Positions 35,801-47,315 of a stretch of DNA of 64,000 bases are shown piece after piece. Position 1 is the first letter of the stretch; every line of letters starts with the position of its first letter. A model generated the notes under the pieces. It did not search any database. It saw nothing but the letters and a program-made list of their open reading frames with translations, and was not told the origin of the DNA. Source of the stretch: Tanytarsus gracilentus (lineage: Eukaryota > Arthropoda > Insecta > Diptera > Chironomidae); assembly GCA_038502055.1 (NCBI GenBank), contig JAXRKN010000032.1, positions 2,108,001-2,172,000 on the forward strand, read 5' to 3'. A program made the position numbers and the translations under genes.

Positions 35801-38800
35801 CTCTTTGTCGAACGTATTATTTTCCCTCATTTAACTTTTAATGGGGTGCAAAAAAATATAAATCTCCGTTACCATGACTCTATCAATTAAACCATTTAAA
35901 ATCGGGATGAGAGAGAGCAAGAGTGACACATCGTTGAAAGTCAAAGGTATTGAAATTCAATCTTCTGCATTATACACACTTAAGTGACAATTTTATTCGC
36001 TCTTTTATTACCTGCTTGGGAGCCGTTGAAGCTTGTGAAACGATCGGCGGCGAGTCAGATTGCTTTCCAGCTTTTGGACTCGGTGCAGCGACATCCCCCG
36101 AACCCTGCTGTTGTTGGTTCTTGGGGGAATCGGACGTTTCGACTCGTACTATAATCGCTATTTTGGTATCCTGTTAATAGCACCCTTCGTGTTTAACGAA
36201 GGGCACTGTAATCCTCTGTGTATAAAATTGCTGTGCAAAGCTGCTGCTTTGTGTTTATAATAAACTAGTTGAGCAAATCACTAGATCTCGAGATAGCGCA
36301 CAATGTTGTCGCTCTTTGGGAGAAAGAAACCGACACACTCTCGAATATGCTCGCATTTACACACACATATACACACACACTTTTTATGTATCCTCTCGGA
36401 TTGTTTTCACTTCTACCGTTTTTCTTCTGCCTCTATCAAGATAGCAATCCTCATTGAATTTTAATTCTGCAGAAATTTTCATGGCATTGCATGTTGTCTA
36501 TGGTATTATTATAATGCTTCTGTTATTCCTATTATGCTTTTTAATCTCTTTTAATTTGACGCAAGAGGAGCAGAAAAGGTTGTACGAGCTCGTTCACTCG
36601 TTTCGTCGAGAGAGAATTTATTTTTTTATTCTTTCTTCTTTTGCACTCTCGGCATGGCAATTTTCAACTCTCGGATATATCACTGTCGTTGTTATTTGTA
36701 CGAAAATCTTCTGCTTGAATATGTTTTCACTGAAGAACTTAATCCCATTACCGACATTGGTTTTTATAGGATTCTTTATTACATTTATTTTTTTGCCTCT
36801 TCACATTATTAAAATTTTTCCCATCTCCGTGGAGGAATTTTTTATTTCGTTTAATTTAATTTCAATATACTTTTTTTCCTTTTCACAAAAATGCACCTTG
36901 AATAATAAAATTTACATGTAAAATACCAACAGCGATGACGGTTAAACTTTTTTTCTCTCTTGACTCGTTGCGCACGGTTTTTTTCGTACACCGAATAAAA
37001 ATTCAATTTAAATTTTAATATTGAAACACACAGAAAGCTCCTTAATTTTCATTCTTTTCGGTCGCTCTCTTTTTTGTACGTTCTGTACACTCTATGTACT
37101 TCACTTGATTCTAGGAGCGTTTGCGCACATGCATCCACAATTGATTTCACTATTAATCCAATAATATTCAAAATTTCATTGTTATCCAGCAGCCGGAATA
37201 AAAATTATGCAATGGACGAAATTTTAAAAGTGAGATTGCCTGTTGTGAGTAATCCAAGAAATGCTCGAGGGGAACAGTATGTGTATAAAAAATTGAACAC
37301 GACTATACATCGACACTTAATCAACTATTACGTTTAGATTGCTTTCATACTTCAGTGCTCTCGATTGCGATTTAAAATTGTAAGTTTTTTTGGAGTGATT
37401 CGAGAAACGTTTAGAACTTTATTTATAAATTTTTTCCGATACTTTAAAAACCATTAGTTTCGAAAGCGACTGCACGACACAAAAGATCAACTCCGATTGA
37501 GAGAGAAAAATGTTTTTTGTGAGGAATTTTTCAAATACATGTAAGTTTTCTCTCTCACTCATACAGTCATGCTGTTGGGTTATGTTGAGTGTAACTTATG
37601 ATAGAAAGTTGTATTTTAATTTTTTTTCTTAAATTTTTAGGATTTAATAAAAAATTATTTTGAAGTTTTCACTATTGAAAAAATATTCCAGAAATTTTTA
37701 AAAATTTCTTTGTTCACATCACAAAAAAATAAGATGAAAAGTTTTAAAAAATTTATAATCTTTTCATCAGGACTATCCACATGCACCGCAATCGTCTATC
37801 AGTACGAAACAAGTTTCTTTCCTCTTGTGCGCAACCTCCACTCAACAAATTTCTCTCGAAACTCTCTCATTTTCCGCTTATTCTCTCAAGAGACTCTTAA
37901 CACTTTGTCGCTTGTTAAAGACAGCGGTAGTAAAAAATACAAGAAAAATCATCGTATGTACACGGGACATAAAAAAGGAATGAATTTTATTTCCCATTTT
38001 GTTTTTCCCATTTTTTTGCAATGTATATATTCCACTGCTTTTAGCAGCGAATTCAGCGCTTTTTTTTGTCGGTGAGATTTGGTTAGGGTAAAATGTGCGA
38101 GATGAAGGAACGAGCAAAAATGGGAGTTAAAGATTTAAAATTCATGCGATTTTTTTTGTGTGCATTGCAATGCTCGTTGTCGCGCTTGAAAAAGAGCTTT
38201 GCTCACACAAATTTCAACTCGTGCTGTGTGTTTAATGTTTGAGCGCAAAAAATCCCATTTTGATATTTTATGCTTTTTAATGCTCACTACACACTGGCTT
38301 AGAGATGATGTGCTTTTCATTTCTTCTTCCTTCCTCGCTATTTTTGACTTCTTCTCACATCATATCGTTGTGTTTTTCATCCCCTCAATGGCACAACAAT
38401 TTTTTTTGTAGATGGGAAAAATTTACTTCCCTCTTGCTGTGTGTGACGATATGAAAGCGGGGCGCTACATGGCGGTTTTGAAGAGTAAAAGTCTAGGGCA
38501 AAATGATTTTTTTGTTCATATGCACGCTATGTTTTATAACAGTCTCTCTAGTTTTTTGCACATTGCTAAGACAACAAAAAAATAACATGACTTTTTTGCC
38601 ACACAGCCAGCAAGTAAAAGGTAGCAGCAGCCGGAGCAGAAGCTATGACGACTAAATGAATATATTCGTGTGTACGTGCAACGTCTGGAGAGGAAACATG
38701 GTCGTTGTTTTACAAGTGTTGCGCGCCCGTACATCGATTTGTCTTTAAATGTATGACTATAAACATGTGAAAATTAATTTTTATATCGTCGTCTCTCCTT

Positions 38801-41800
38801 ATATGTTTGCGCGCTATTGAATTGCTAATATATATTGAAGTATTTTATAGTCTTTTTTTTCGAAAGGAATATAAAAAAATCCGGCGAGGAGAGAATATAA
38901 AAATCTCATTGTGTGCCAGAGCAACACAAAACGGCAGCATGTTGAGAGTTGTTGAAGAAGTAAAATGAAATGGAGAAGGAAAAAAGTTTATAAAAATGGT
39001 AAATTTACAACCGAAATCATAAAAAAAATTAACAGCACAACATGGAGAGATCAATGGAAGGCTGTGTTAAGTGCTGATAAAATGTTTCGAGACTAAAGTG
39101 CGGTCATTTATGGTTTAAAATATCAGAATATAATTACACAGAAAAATAATTTTTTTAAATTCGAATGTCTGCACACTCGAGTTGGATCATGGCACATTTA
39201 ATTTTACATTTCAATTTTTCTCTCTTCTCCACAACACCCAATTAAAGTGAAACCACTTTATCTCATTGTGATGATGACCAGAAAGCATTGACCATCTTTG
39301 GCCATACTCATGTATGTTTCCAAATACACTCGAACAAGTATGTAATCAACCAGTTAGTTTTGGGCGAGGAGATGAAGAGAGGAGCACAAATAAAAATTAA
39401 CATTTTTATCATCATCATTCTCCAATATTCATTATATTATTATGTGCTTCACTCACTATAAAAAAAACTAAATGACTGGGCCGTGTACGCGGATTGAGTA
39501 ACCGCTCGAAGAATTTCAAAAATCGGCGACTTATTAAAATTCAGCAAGAGCACATTAATTTTGTACACTCGTTATTGGCAGGCATTATAACTTCAACAGT
39601 CAACTCTCTGCAAACGAGCTGAGAATTAAAATTTAGCGCGATAATTAAAACTGAATAATAATATTAAATGAGGTTGTTTTACTCGTTAAAGCCATAACCA
39701 TATAATGCGAAGCAGTAAAATCAATTATAACCATTATCCATTATCGCTGTTTCCACTTGTGTAAATACATATTTATTTTTGCCTTTTTATTTCAATCTCA
39801 ACCATACTTTTTCTTTTCTCACTCCCTTCGCATAAAGCTATCGTACAGTCCTGGCGGCAGTAGGTGTAATTAAAATTTTAAAGAATAGCACGCAGGCGAG
39901 CAGAGAAAATGGCAAAATTTAATATTTTAAGGGGAGCTCTGTGCAGTCGTCGTCGCTGGATATTAAATGACTTTGGTGAATGAGGAAGAAAAAGACGCAT
40001 TCAGCCTTTAGCGGTTAGCGAGGAGAGAGCATTATTTAAATTTTATCTCTCAATGGACAACTACGCCTCTCGATCTTTCTTTTGGGAGTCTTAAAGACTG
40101 CCATTTCGCAATTAAGGACAATTTACTTCTTCCTTTTCTCTCTTTTTTACTGTATTGCGTTTCGTGCGATTGCGAGCATGGCGGTTCAATTTCAAATAAA
40201 AGTAATAATAGTAATTTTGCTACCGATGTTAATCGAAACTATTTGCGCGATAATTGTAATTTGCTCACAGCAATTTAACCACAGAAAAAATATCAAGTGT
40301 AAACTGGTGAGCTCTTAATTAAAATTCGTTATGTCCTCTAAAATAAAAAAGCAGGCAGTTCTCATTTAATTAATTGTTTTTTTTTTGAAAATTGAATTCA
40401 CTCCCTACACGAAGTGGGACGACTTGAAAAATTAATTTAAAATATACTAATTGCGACCATCCCCGCTTTTAAAAATTTTTCTCGACTTTAATTTGAACTA
40501 AATATTATAAATTGAATGTCGATTATAATTTTAATTCATGTGCATAAAGCAGGCAACAGATTTGCTACCGTAATATGGAATGTTAAAGCACTAAAGAGAG
40601 TCGTATAGGGAACATGCAATTAACTTTCAGACACACGAGTGGTTGTGCATGAGATGGCAGAAAAATAGATGTTAACTAAATTTATGGGTATTTATGGTTG
40701 CGCGCCTCTTTTCAATTTCATTATAACGAGTCATTTAATTTAAATTATTAAACAAATTAAAAAAGAGTTTTAATTGACGCTTTTTTTTGTTGGTTGGACA
40801 GCGAGAAATTTATCATGTGAATATTTAATTAATTAAAATTAATTTATTTGCATGAGAGTTTATTAATTTTTCTCTGTACATTTAATTTGTTATCCTCTCA
40901 CTCTCCATTATCTCGCGCATAAATGCAATTTGAGTTCTGAATGAAATTTTCTCTGTGTATGCCATTATGCGGTTGTTTAAAATGTGGTACATTGCTGGCT
41001 TTTCGCCACTGGCTTGCGAAGCCATTTCTGGATTGAAGAGTGTGTGTGTATGCAAACAAATGGATTTCCAGGAAGATGAGCTGAGATGAGCTCTTTAATG
41101 CGGCTTAAAATTTCAGAGAACTTTGAAGCAACAAAACAATACAACTGAAATTATTATTGCTCTTCTCTCTATTTCTCATCCCAAGACTCGTATCCTCATT
41201 TACCCGTAATTAGTGCTATTAATAATGGATTTTGATTTTCGGCATTCTTTGTGTGTTTTTGGCATTCGATTGGATTATTTCATTCCATTGTGGTAATTCC
41301 CGTATAAATTTTTCCGACTCGCTCGTGTATACGCTGTCGAAATTCAAAACATTTTTTTTTGCGTACATAAAAAACTGTTCTCAAATTGCAGGATTTTCTC
41401 TTCTCAGTTCTCACACTCCCCTACCCACCGAATTTTTGGCATCGTTGCCAAGACTTCAAACGCTGACACGACATCGCAGCAGCGGCAATTTAAAAAGTGC
41501 TATTGGATTTATATTATATTACAATTAGTCACTTAAACCTTGTTCATTCACCGTAATGAATAATAATAATATTTAAAGCTCTATAGAGAGTGAAAATTAT
41601 TCGGTAAAGTGATGCCAGAGAAAATGTTTTGAGTGCAACTCGAGCATTTTATGTTTATTTAATGATGATACATTGCCATAATGGATTGAATGTCTTCTCT
41701 CGATAAAACTAGATCATATGTCGAATGAAATTAGAATTTACAATGAAAAGTCTTGCCCACAAAAATTATTATGAGCCATTTATTTGCGTCCGATATTTTT

Positions 41801-44800
41801 TTTCAGCTCGATGAAAGAGAAGAGATGAAGATAAATGCGAAACGTATACAGCAAGAAGAAAAATAAACCGCAGTAAGGATTTCTGTTGATCGGATTCAGA
41901 TGATAATAATCTGCTTTTCTTAGAGAAACTTTTCAGCATATTCAATTTTGTTTCTTCCTCCTTAAGGAGGGATTTCTAATTTGTATACAATTTTATAAGG
42001 ATAAATTCGAAGGGATTGAACATTCGCAATAAAAAACATTTTTCATCAATTTGATTTTTTATCAATTTTTACAATTTTGAGTGTTCCACCCCCTTCCGAA
42101 AATTCTTCATTTAAGTCAGTGTAAGTAGGTAGAAAAAAGTATATGGGAAATCCTCAACATTTGCTGATTTCTTTTCTGTTTTTGCTTTCTTGTCCGTCAA
42201 TTTATACGAGAGTATTAGTATAGGAAGGGATAAAATTTTATTGCTTACCTTATCATCATCGCCCTCGCTATCACACTGCAGAAGATGGAAAGAAAAAAAG
42301 GCAGAAAATATGTTAAAACGATGCTGCTATGAATGAAAATAAATATGATGATGATGATAATAATACTTACGATATATCCTTTTCCTGAACTACATCGACT
42401 GCTTGCCTGTTGGATTATAAACGATAAGAGGGAGAAAAATGTGCATGAGATATTTTGAAGGGGGTGTGTATGAATGAAACATGATGATTTTTATGCGATA
42501 ACATGTGGATAAAAGTATTTTTTTTATTTGTGGCGACACTTACATCACTTAATCGATCCCTCGAACTATCCTGATCACGTTGTGCTACTGACGATGTCGT
42601 GAGACGTTCCGAGGCACGTCCGCTGTCATCAGATGTACCAGGATCGTGGTTAAATGCAATATTCTGTTCGAGACGGAATAAAAGAAACATAAAGAGGGTA
42701 AGAGAGATGTGAAGTGAGATGGGTTTGTTTATTTGTTGAAAATGGTAATAAAATTAGAAAAATGACTGGGGAGTAGTGAAAGAAATATAGCTAAATGCTA
42801 ATAGCCTTTTGCACTAAGCAGCTCCTAAATCCTTCTGCTTCATTAAAACACACAGTCAGTCACAAAAAGGGAGTAAAAAAGATGAGCAAGAAGAAATGAA
42901 GCAGCAGTAATGAATGGAAAAGGCAGCAGTGCCATTTAGAAACGACACTAATGGGGCAATAAAAGGAAATACAAACTGTGTGTTATAATCCCTATATTTA
43001 CAAGTTTTAAATACTTAATAACTAACATTCGTCGTTTGGCTGTTAAGGCGAAGTAATTGATTTCTTTCTTCTTCTTTTTAATTTCTTTTAAATCCAATAA
43101 ACAAGCAAGAAAGCACAGTATCAAGTTTAAAGAACTAGTCTTTGACGGAGGTGGTATTAAGTGATTAGTGTAACTTACATTTGTGTGATGATTGTTATTT
43201 TTGTAGTTCCATTCGCGTTCTCGATCTCTTCCGTCGCCCTCCTCTTTAATCTGACCGGTATCGATTTTTGGTAGCTTATCTTCTAACATTATAGTCGTCA
43301 ATTCAGTTATTGCCGATAATCGTTTTTCGTTACGTTTATTAGCTAATTTAATTGCATACTGTAAATATTTACATTTTATATTCGATTTTATGAAGCGAAA
43401 AAGAAGAAAAGGGAAAAAAAATTGTTATTAGACATTGAATACTATAAAATCGTGTGTATGCGCGAGAGAGAGTCGAATATTGCGATGATGTGAATTTTAT
43501 GTGCCTTTTTTATGTTCGCCTTCAATATTATGATAGAGAGGAATAAAATTGTTTGGGAATAAAATATGAGGAGAGCGAATATCGGGCATGTGAGTGAGGA
43601 AAAACTAAAAATATACATTCCATTCTTGTTCCATCGTGAACATCACGTATCACTTTTCGTACGGAAAAGTTTTTTCATTTCTCTACATCCCTCCTTGTAA
43701 AAAGCCATGAATGGAAGTGTAGGAAAAAAATGTAATAAAATAAAAAACTCTCTGTGTGTGTTTGTTGTGCCATCGGATATGGAGATTTGGGTTTTAGCGA
43801 TGATATCAATAACGTTCTTATAGCTTCCGAGGGAATTTTAAATGAAATTTAAACACAAAGATTTGAGGATAATAATTTCCCTTCCTCTCCTGTTTGAAAA
43901 GGGATTCACTTCACTCGATTGTGAGTTTCAAGATTCAAACAATGGCAAAGACGGATGGAGAAGAATTGATTGAGATTTATCAAAGCACTTGATATTGGTC
44001 AATGGGATCAAGTTATGAGAGCTTAAAGGCACTCGAAAAGTTCATTACCGTCAATTGCAAATTTTGCATTTATGAGTGATTTGAATGATTTTTTATTATT
44101 TCAGGGCACAAATAAAGTGAGGAAATAAAAATCTAATAAACGCTGCATTAAGTTTTATGCTTGAGCACAATAAGTGTGCTAATCAATTACGAGCGAAATG
44201 GAGAGAGAAGGCAAAGACAGAAAATTTGATTTCTCATGATAATTACGCCAGTTCGACGAACTTTTCTTCTTAATATATCTCGGCTAGTATCATCATCATG
44301 TGTACATGTACACCACAATTCATCTTCTTCTTTTCACTCTTACATGCAGCATTACATGTGGTCTCTTTTTTTGTTGTTGCTGCTTTGGTCTCTTTCTATC
44401 TCTTCTGCCTATTGTTTTTTGTACATTATATTTATATTTATTATTTTTCATCAACATTCATTTGATGTGCAATTATATCTCTTCGAGCTCTCTACTGAGA
44501 GGCAAAAAAAGTGTACGAGGATGAAAAAAAGAAGACAGCCAAAGAGGCAAAAAAAGAAGAGATAATTTTTTTATGTATGGACATTTACAGTTACGGTTTC
44601 ATTGCTTTGACTCGAGCTAAGTCCCAAAAAAAGTTGTATGCAAAAGTTTAACAGAAAAATCTCTTCTCGTCTTCTTTTTCTTCGTATCTTTCTTGTTACC
44701 GAGAGATTTTGTAAATTTCTGCTCACGTTGTTGTTTTTGTTTTGAGCATGTCTTGCCACAGACACACACTGATGGAAGCTTAATGTTTAGGCAATAACAG

Positions 44801-45536
44801 TTGCTAAGTAGTTGAAAGGATATTTTCAGAAAATGATTTATGTATTGATAACATTGCGGTCGGAAATGTTTGAAAATAATTTTGCAATAATATTTTTTGT
44901 GCGTGCTTTTCACTAACACACAAAGCAAAAATTTAACAATGCTCGAAGCGAAGGATCTCTTCAATTATAAAGCTATTGAAATAAACTGGTAGCACCGCCA
45001 CCTGGCCCGGCATAATTCTAAAAAATGTTCCTCATGTTAAAAATATGTTTTCCTCCATCTTGCTGTAATAATCTCTTGACGGCTTCTTAAAAATATGACG
45101 GTAAAATAAATGTGTTCACGTCAGTCAATGTAATATCATTTAATGTACATCAAGCTCTCTCTCTCTCTTTCATTTTTTTCAATGGTACGGAAGGAAGGAA
45201 GGAAGGAAGGATAAAAGTGAGTGTAAAGAAAGTTTTCACTCTCATTCGCGCATAACGATGGTTAGTAATTTTACGCTGTCTCACCTCTAAATCTTCGTAA
45301 GTTTTAAATGATAAAATTGCAAATCCATCTACAACATCTTCCTCGAGTATTGGCGATGGCTCTTTAAATAAGTTCGCTTTTTTGCGTCTCTGGGGTGGTC
45401 TGATGGGCTTTGAGTCTTCATCAGCACTATCGACAATGCCAACCCCGTCCGCATCCTTATCTCGCTCAGCTTGCATACGTTGGGCTCTCTCCCGTCTCTT
45501 ATTTCTTTGTTTAGTGTGCTTCACATCAATTTCCAT
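17865..45536 (-). CDS. tay: AUTS2 / Tay bridge orthologue
   Basis: Nuclear chromatin and transcription regulator; AUTS2 in vertebrates works with a variant PRC1 and P300, and fly tay affects locomotion and the brain. Coding exons, 5' to 3': 45285-45536, 43179-43358, 42544-42663, 42371-42406, 42249-42275, 36012-36170, 29726-29959, 21262-22295, 20768-21210, 20222-20712, 19527-19574, 19002-19272, 18821-18932, 17865-18753. All join in frame to 1431 aa. Landmarks shared with AUTS2: EEDVVDGFAILSFKTYEDLE in exon 1, SSRDRLSD and GKGYI-CDSE in exons 3-5, LLRRELDSRFL and the His-Gln repeat (HHHQHQHTHLHQHQHQHQ) in exon 10, and GRWNAMHVRIAWEIYHHQ in exon 12. Exon 8 is Ser/Thr/Pro-rich and the last exon has a long Arg/Glu helix. 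The start at 45536 has a better Kozak context than an in-frame ATG at 45569. Confidence 0.92.
18420..18680 (-). repeat. Arg/Glu-rich (RERE) tract in the last tay exon
   Basis: About 85 codons alternate Arg and Glu with a few Lys, Met and Gln, encoded by purine-rich DNA (TTC/TCT/CGT runs on the plus strand). It is predicted to be a single charged helix. Similar RERE tracts occur in human AUTS2. The antisense frames here are open only because of this composition. Confidence 0.8.
19575..20221 (-). other. tay intron 10
   Basis: A 647-bp intron between the His-rich exon and the 48-nt exon. AT-rich, with no repeat or hidden exon recognised. Its acceptor is a CAG-CAG (NAGNAG) pair at 19572-19577. 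Confidence 0.6.
20440..20500 (-). repeat. His-Gln (HX) repeat of tay
   Basis: Imperfect CAT/CAC-CAA/CAG triplet tract encoding about 18 residues of alternating His and Gln with one Thr and two Leu. The same position in vertebrate AUTS2 carries an HQ/HT repeat next to FLR-E. Confidence 0.8.
23708..24459. repeat. 8-bp target-site duplication pair of the hAT-like element
   Basis: ATTATGTC at 23708-23715 and again at 24452-24459, directly flanking the terminal inverted repeats. An exact 8-bp duplication is the hAT hallmark and marks the insertion boundaries. Confidence 0.85.
23716..24451. mobile_element. Non-autonomous hAT-like transposon (MITE), 736 bp
   Basis: It begins TAGGGATCC and ends GGATCCCTA (perfect 9-bp terminal inverted repeats). 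It is flanked by exact 8-bp duplications of ATTATGTC. TAGGG termini with 8-bp duplications are typical of the hAT superfamily. Inside each end are clustered copies of CACCGGTG and GGTGATCACC, themselves palindromes: five or more at the left (23741-23815) and five at the right (24364-24436). They are likely subterminal transposase-binding repeats. The 530-bp centre is AT-rich and has no transposase ORF. The intact duplication and termini suggest a fairly young insertion. Confidence 0.85.
29960..36011 (-). other. tay intron 6 (6.05 kb)
   Basis: No convincing exon or nested gene. It holds GTGAGTGAG-type repeats (32203, 35391), a GAGA run near 30042, and a 98-bp inverted repeat at 34987-35084. 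Open frames on the plus strand are T-rich and hydrophobic by composition. Confidence 0.55.
34987..35084. repeat. Short inverted repeat, 98 bp
   Basis: GTGACTAGATG at the left and CACCTAGTCAC at the right pair over 10 of 11 positions around an AT-rich centre. I see no flanking duplication, so a mobile origin is only a possibility. Confidence 0.4.
36171..42248 (-). other. tay intron 5 (6.1 kb)
   Basis: Non-coding by inspection. A 155-codon hydrophobic ORF (36454-36921, plus strand) lies here but looks like T-rich intron. A stable hairpin sits next to the 3' splice site (36183-36203). Confidence 0.55.
36183..36203 (-). promoter_or_regulatory. Hairpin just upstream of the tay exon 6 acceptor
   Basis: In the transcript the sequence reads CCCTTCGT-taaac-ACGAAGGG: a perfect 8-bp stem with a 5-nt loop, ending 12 nt before the CAG acceptor of the 159-nt exon. 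It replaces the usual polypyrimidine tract and could mask or present the branch region (CTATTAAC). Confidence 0.4.
43359..45284 (-). other. tay intron 1 (1.9 kb)
   Basis: No extra exon recognised. (GGAA)n at 45189-45210 and (CT)n at 45154-45168 lie close to the exon 1 donor. The ORFs here (for example 44236-44565) are biased T-rich frames. Confidence 0.55.
45154..45210. repeat. Adjacent (CT)n and (GGAA)n simple repeats
   Basis: CT dinucleotides at 45154-45168 are followed 20 bp later by GGAA tetranucleotides at 45189-45210. In the tay transcript both fall just after the first coding exon. Confidence 0.7.
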
Positions 45537-47315
45537 GATGACTTCTCCCCCTCTCTTTGATCCATGCACACATTTTTAACAACCACTTTGCACGAGTAGC
45601 GAGCTGGTGATGGGGGATGCTTTTAAAAAACTTGAAGAGTAGGTGGAAAATTTTACTTCTTCCTCTTTCGACGTGTGAGTAAGGTGTGAAGAGGAAATTG
45701 GTGTAGCACTTTGATACAAGCAAGATTAATTTAAGCTTTCTTTGAAAGTGCCGTTGTAGCAGAAACAATTTACACACACGGTAAACGATGTACACACGAC
45801 AATTATGCAGAAAATGTGATTTGTGAGATCGCTCCTCTTACACTAGAGCAAATATTAATTATGCGTGTACACTTTAATCACTTAATCACCTTGGCGTTCT
45901 TTTTTTTTCTTTCTCTCGAGACTTAATTGATTGTATATGTATCTCTCGGTGTGTCTCTCACTAAAACTTCTGTTTCACACAATTACTTATTAATTTTTTT
46001 TCTGGTATTTTTATGGCACTCCATATTTCTTCAAAAGTAAACACCGAAAATTCTTTTTTAATTTTAATTTTTATCTTCTTTTTCACTCACTCGCGCTCTA
46101 ATATAATCTTTTCTTATTTATTTTTTCTCTCTCTCTCTCTCTTTTTTCCGATTTGTTGTTGCCTGACGAGCATAAGATGATGATGATGTTGAAAGGAAAA
46201 AGAAATCAATGGCTTCCACACATTTCCACACTTTTAATGAAGTTCAATCAACATTTTACGAATCGTAAAATTTCTCTCTCCACTATATCTTCTTATTTTA
46301 CTATTTTTTTTAAAGATTCACTACTCTCAAAAAAATATGGGCCAAAGCATACGTCTTCAACGTACACTAAAATCACTTGACTTTCATGACATTCGATGCT
46401 GAAGCATCAGTTTTAAATTTCATCACGGGAAATAAATAAAATATCTGAGAAGAAATCAGAGACTAAATAAATCACTTTTTCCTCTCTTTCTCCGTTCTCT
46501 GCTCAATGATCTTGTCTTTAATTTACGTTAGATTTATGATGCTTTTTGTGATGATTTTCTGAGACGTGTTGAGTTCTTTTGAGACTTTAATAAATCTCCC
46601 TCACACTCACGCCACTTATCGATGATCCTTTTATCTATCGCATAGGTAATTTTCAATTTAAAGTTTGAGAAAAAAAATGTTTTGGCCAAGTGAACATCAC
46701 GGAGTCGATAAGAGCGCACCCTACTGTAGCTATGCGGAAACCTTTAATTTTAATTCTTTTCCTTGTAATTCACTGTTATTTTGTATTTCTGAAGCTCTCT
46801 ACTGCTTTTTACTGTACATTAGTAATCATCAGGCATTCGTTTAAGTGTTCGAGAGGATGTTTAATAAATATTTAGCACGTTTTATTGAGATTTTTATTTA
46901 TCTTTTATCGATTTTTTAGGGAATTTGATTTTCAGTTTTCGCTTGTATTTTATGCAACTTATCCTTGTTTTCTAGTAATCCTGATATGAGATCTCAGTAT
47001 AGAATCAATTTAGGGTAGATTTAGCACTTTAGATCGCGAAATAACTTAAATAATCAAAATATTGCAATAATAATTTATATTTTTTGTTGGTAGATTTGCA
47101 TCTTTAATGTTAAGAGAGGCAAAACTTATATGGCGACTACAACGTAGCAACAAACCCCGCTTGTCGACATTCGACGTTTTCATTCTGCATCATTTTCTCA
47201 CTCCGAACGGACTGTCTAAAGTTCACTGGGAATATATTTTATTTTTATTTTAAAGATTCCTTAACAGTTTAGACATTTTATTGCTTGTTAATTATTTAAG
47301 AGAAATTAAAGCAAA
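45537..47315. promoter_or_regulatory. Divergent tay / ScpX intergenic region
   Basis: 1.8 kb between the start codons of two divergent genes, so it must hold both promoters and both 5' UTRs. A (CT)n tract at 46126-46141 and further GAGA/CTCT words resemble GAGA-factor sites. Short ORFs here are not convincing. I could not place a TATA box or initiator with confidence. Confidence 0.5.

Noticed and set aside
36149..36170. Acceptor AG at 36149-36150 for tay exon 6
   Set aside because: It would give 137 nt and need a phase-1 upstream exon, but the 27-nt exon ends in phase 0. The CAG at 36171-36173 gives 159 nt in frame.
36454..36921. 155-codon hydrophobic plus-strand ORF that looks like a multi-pass membrane protein
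   Set aside because: Lies in a T-rich intron of tay where Phe/Leu/Ile codons arise by composition. No family resemblance, no splice or promoter context.
40082..40318. 78-codon hydrophobic plus-strand ORF
   Set aside because: T-rich intronic frame without any recognisable motif.
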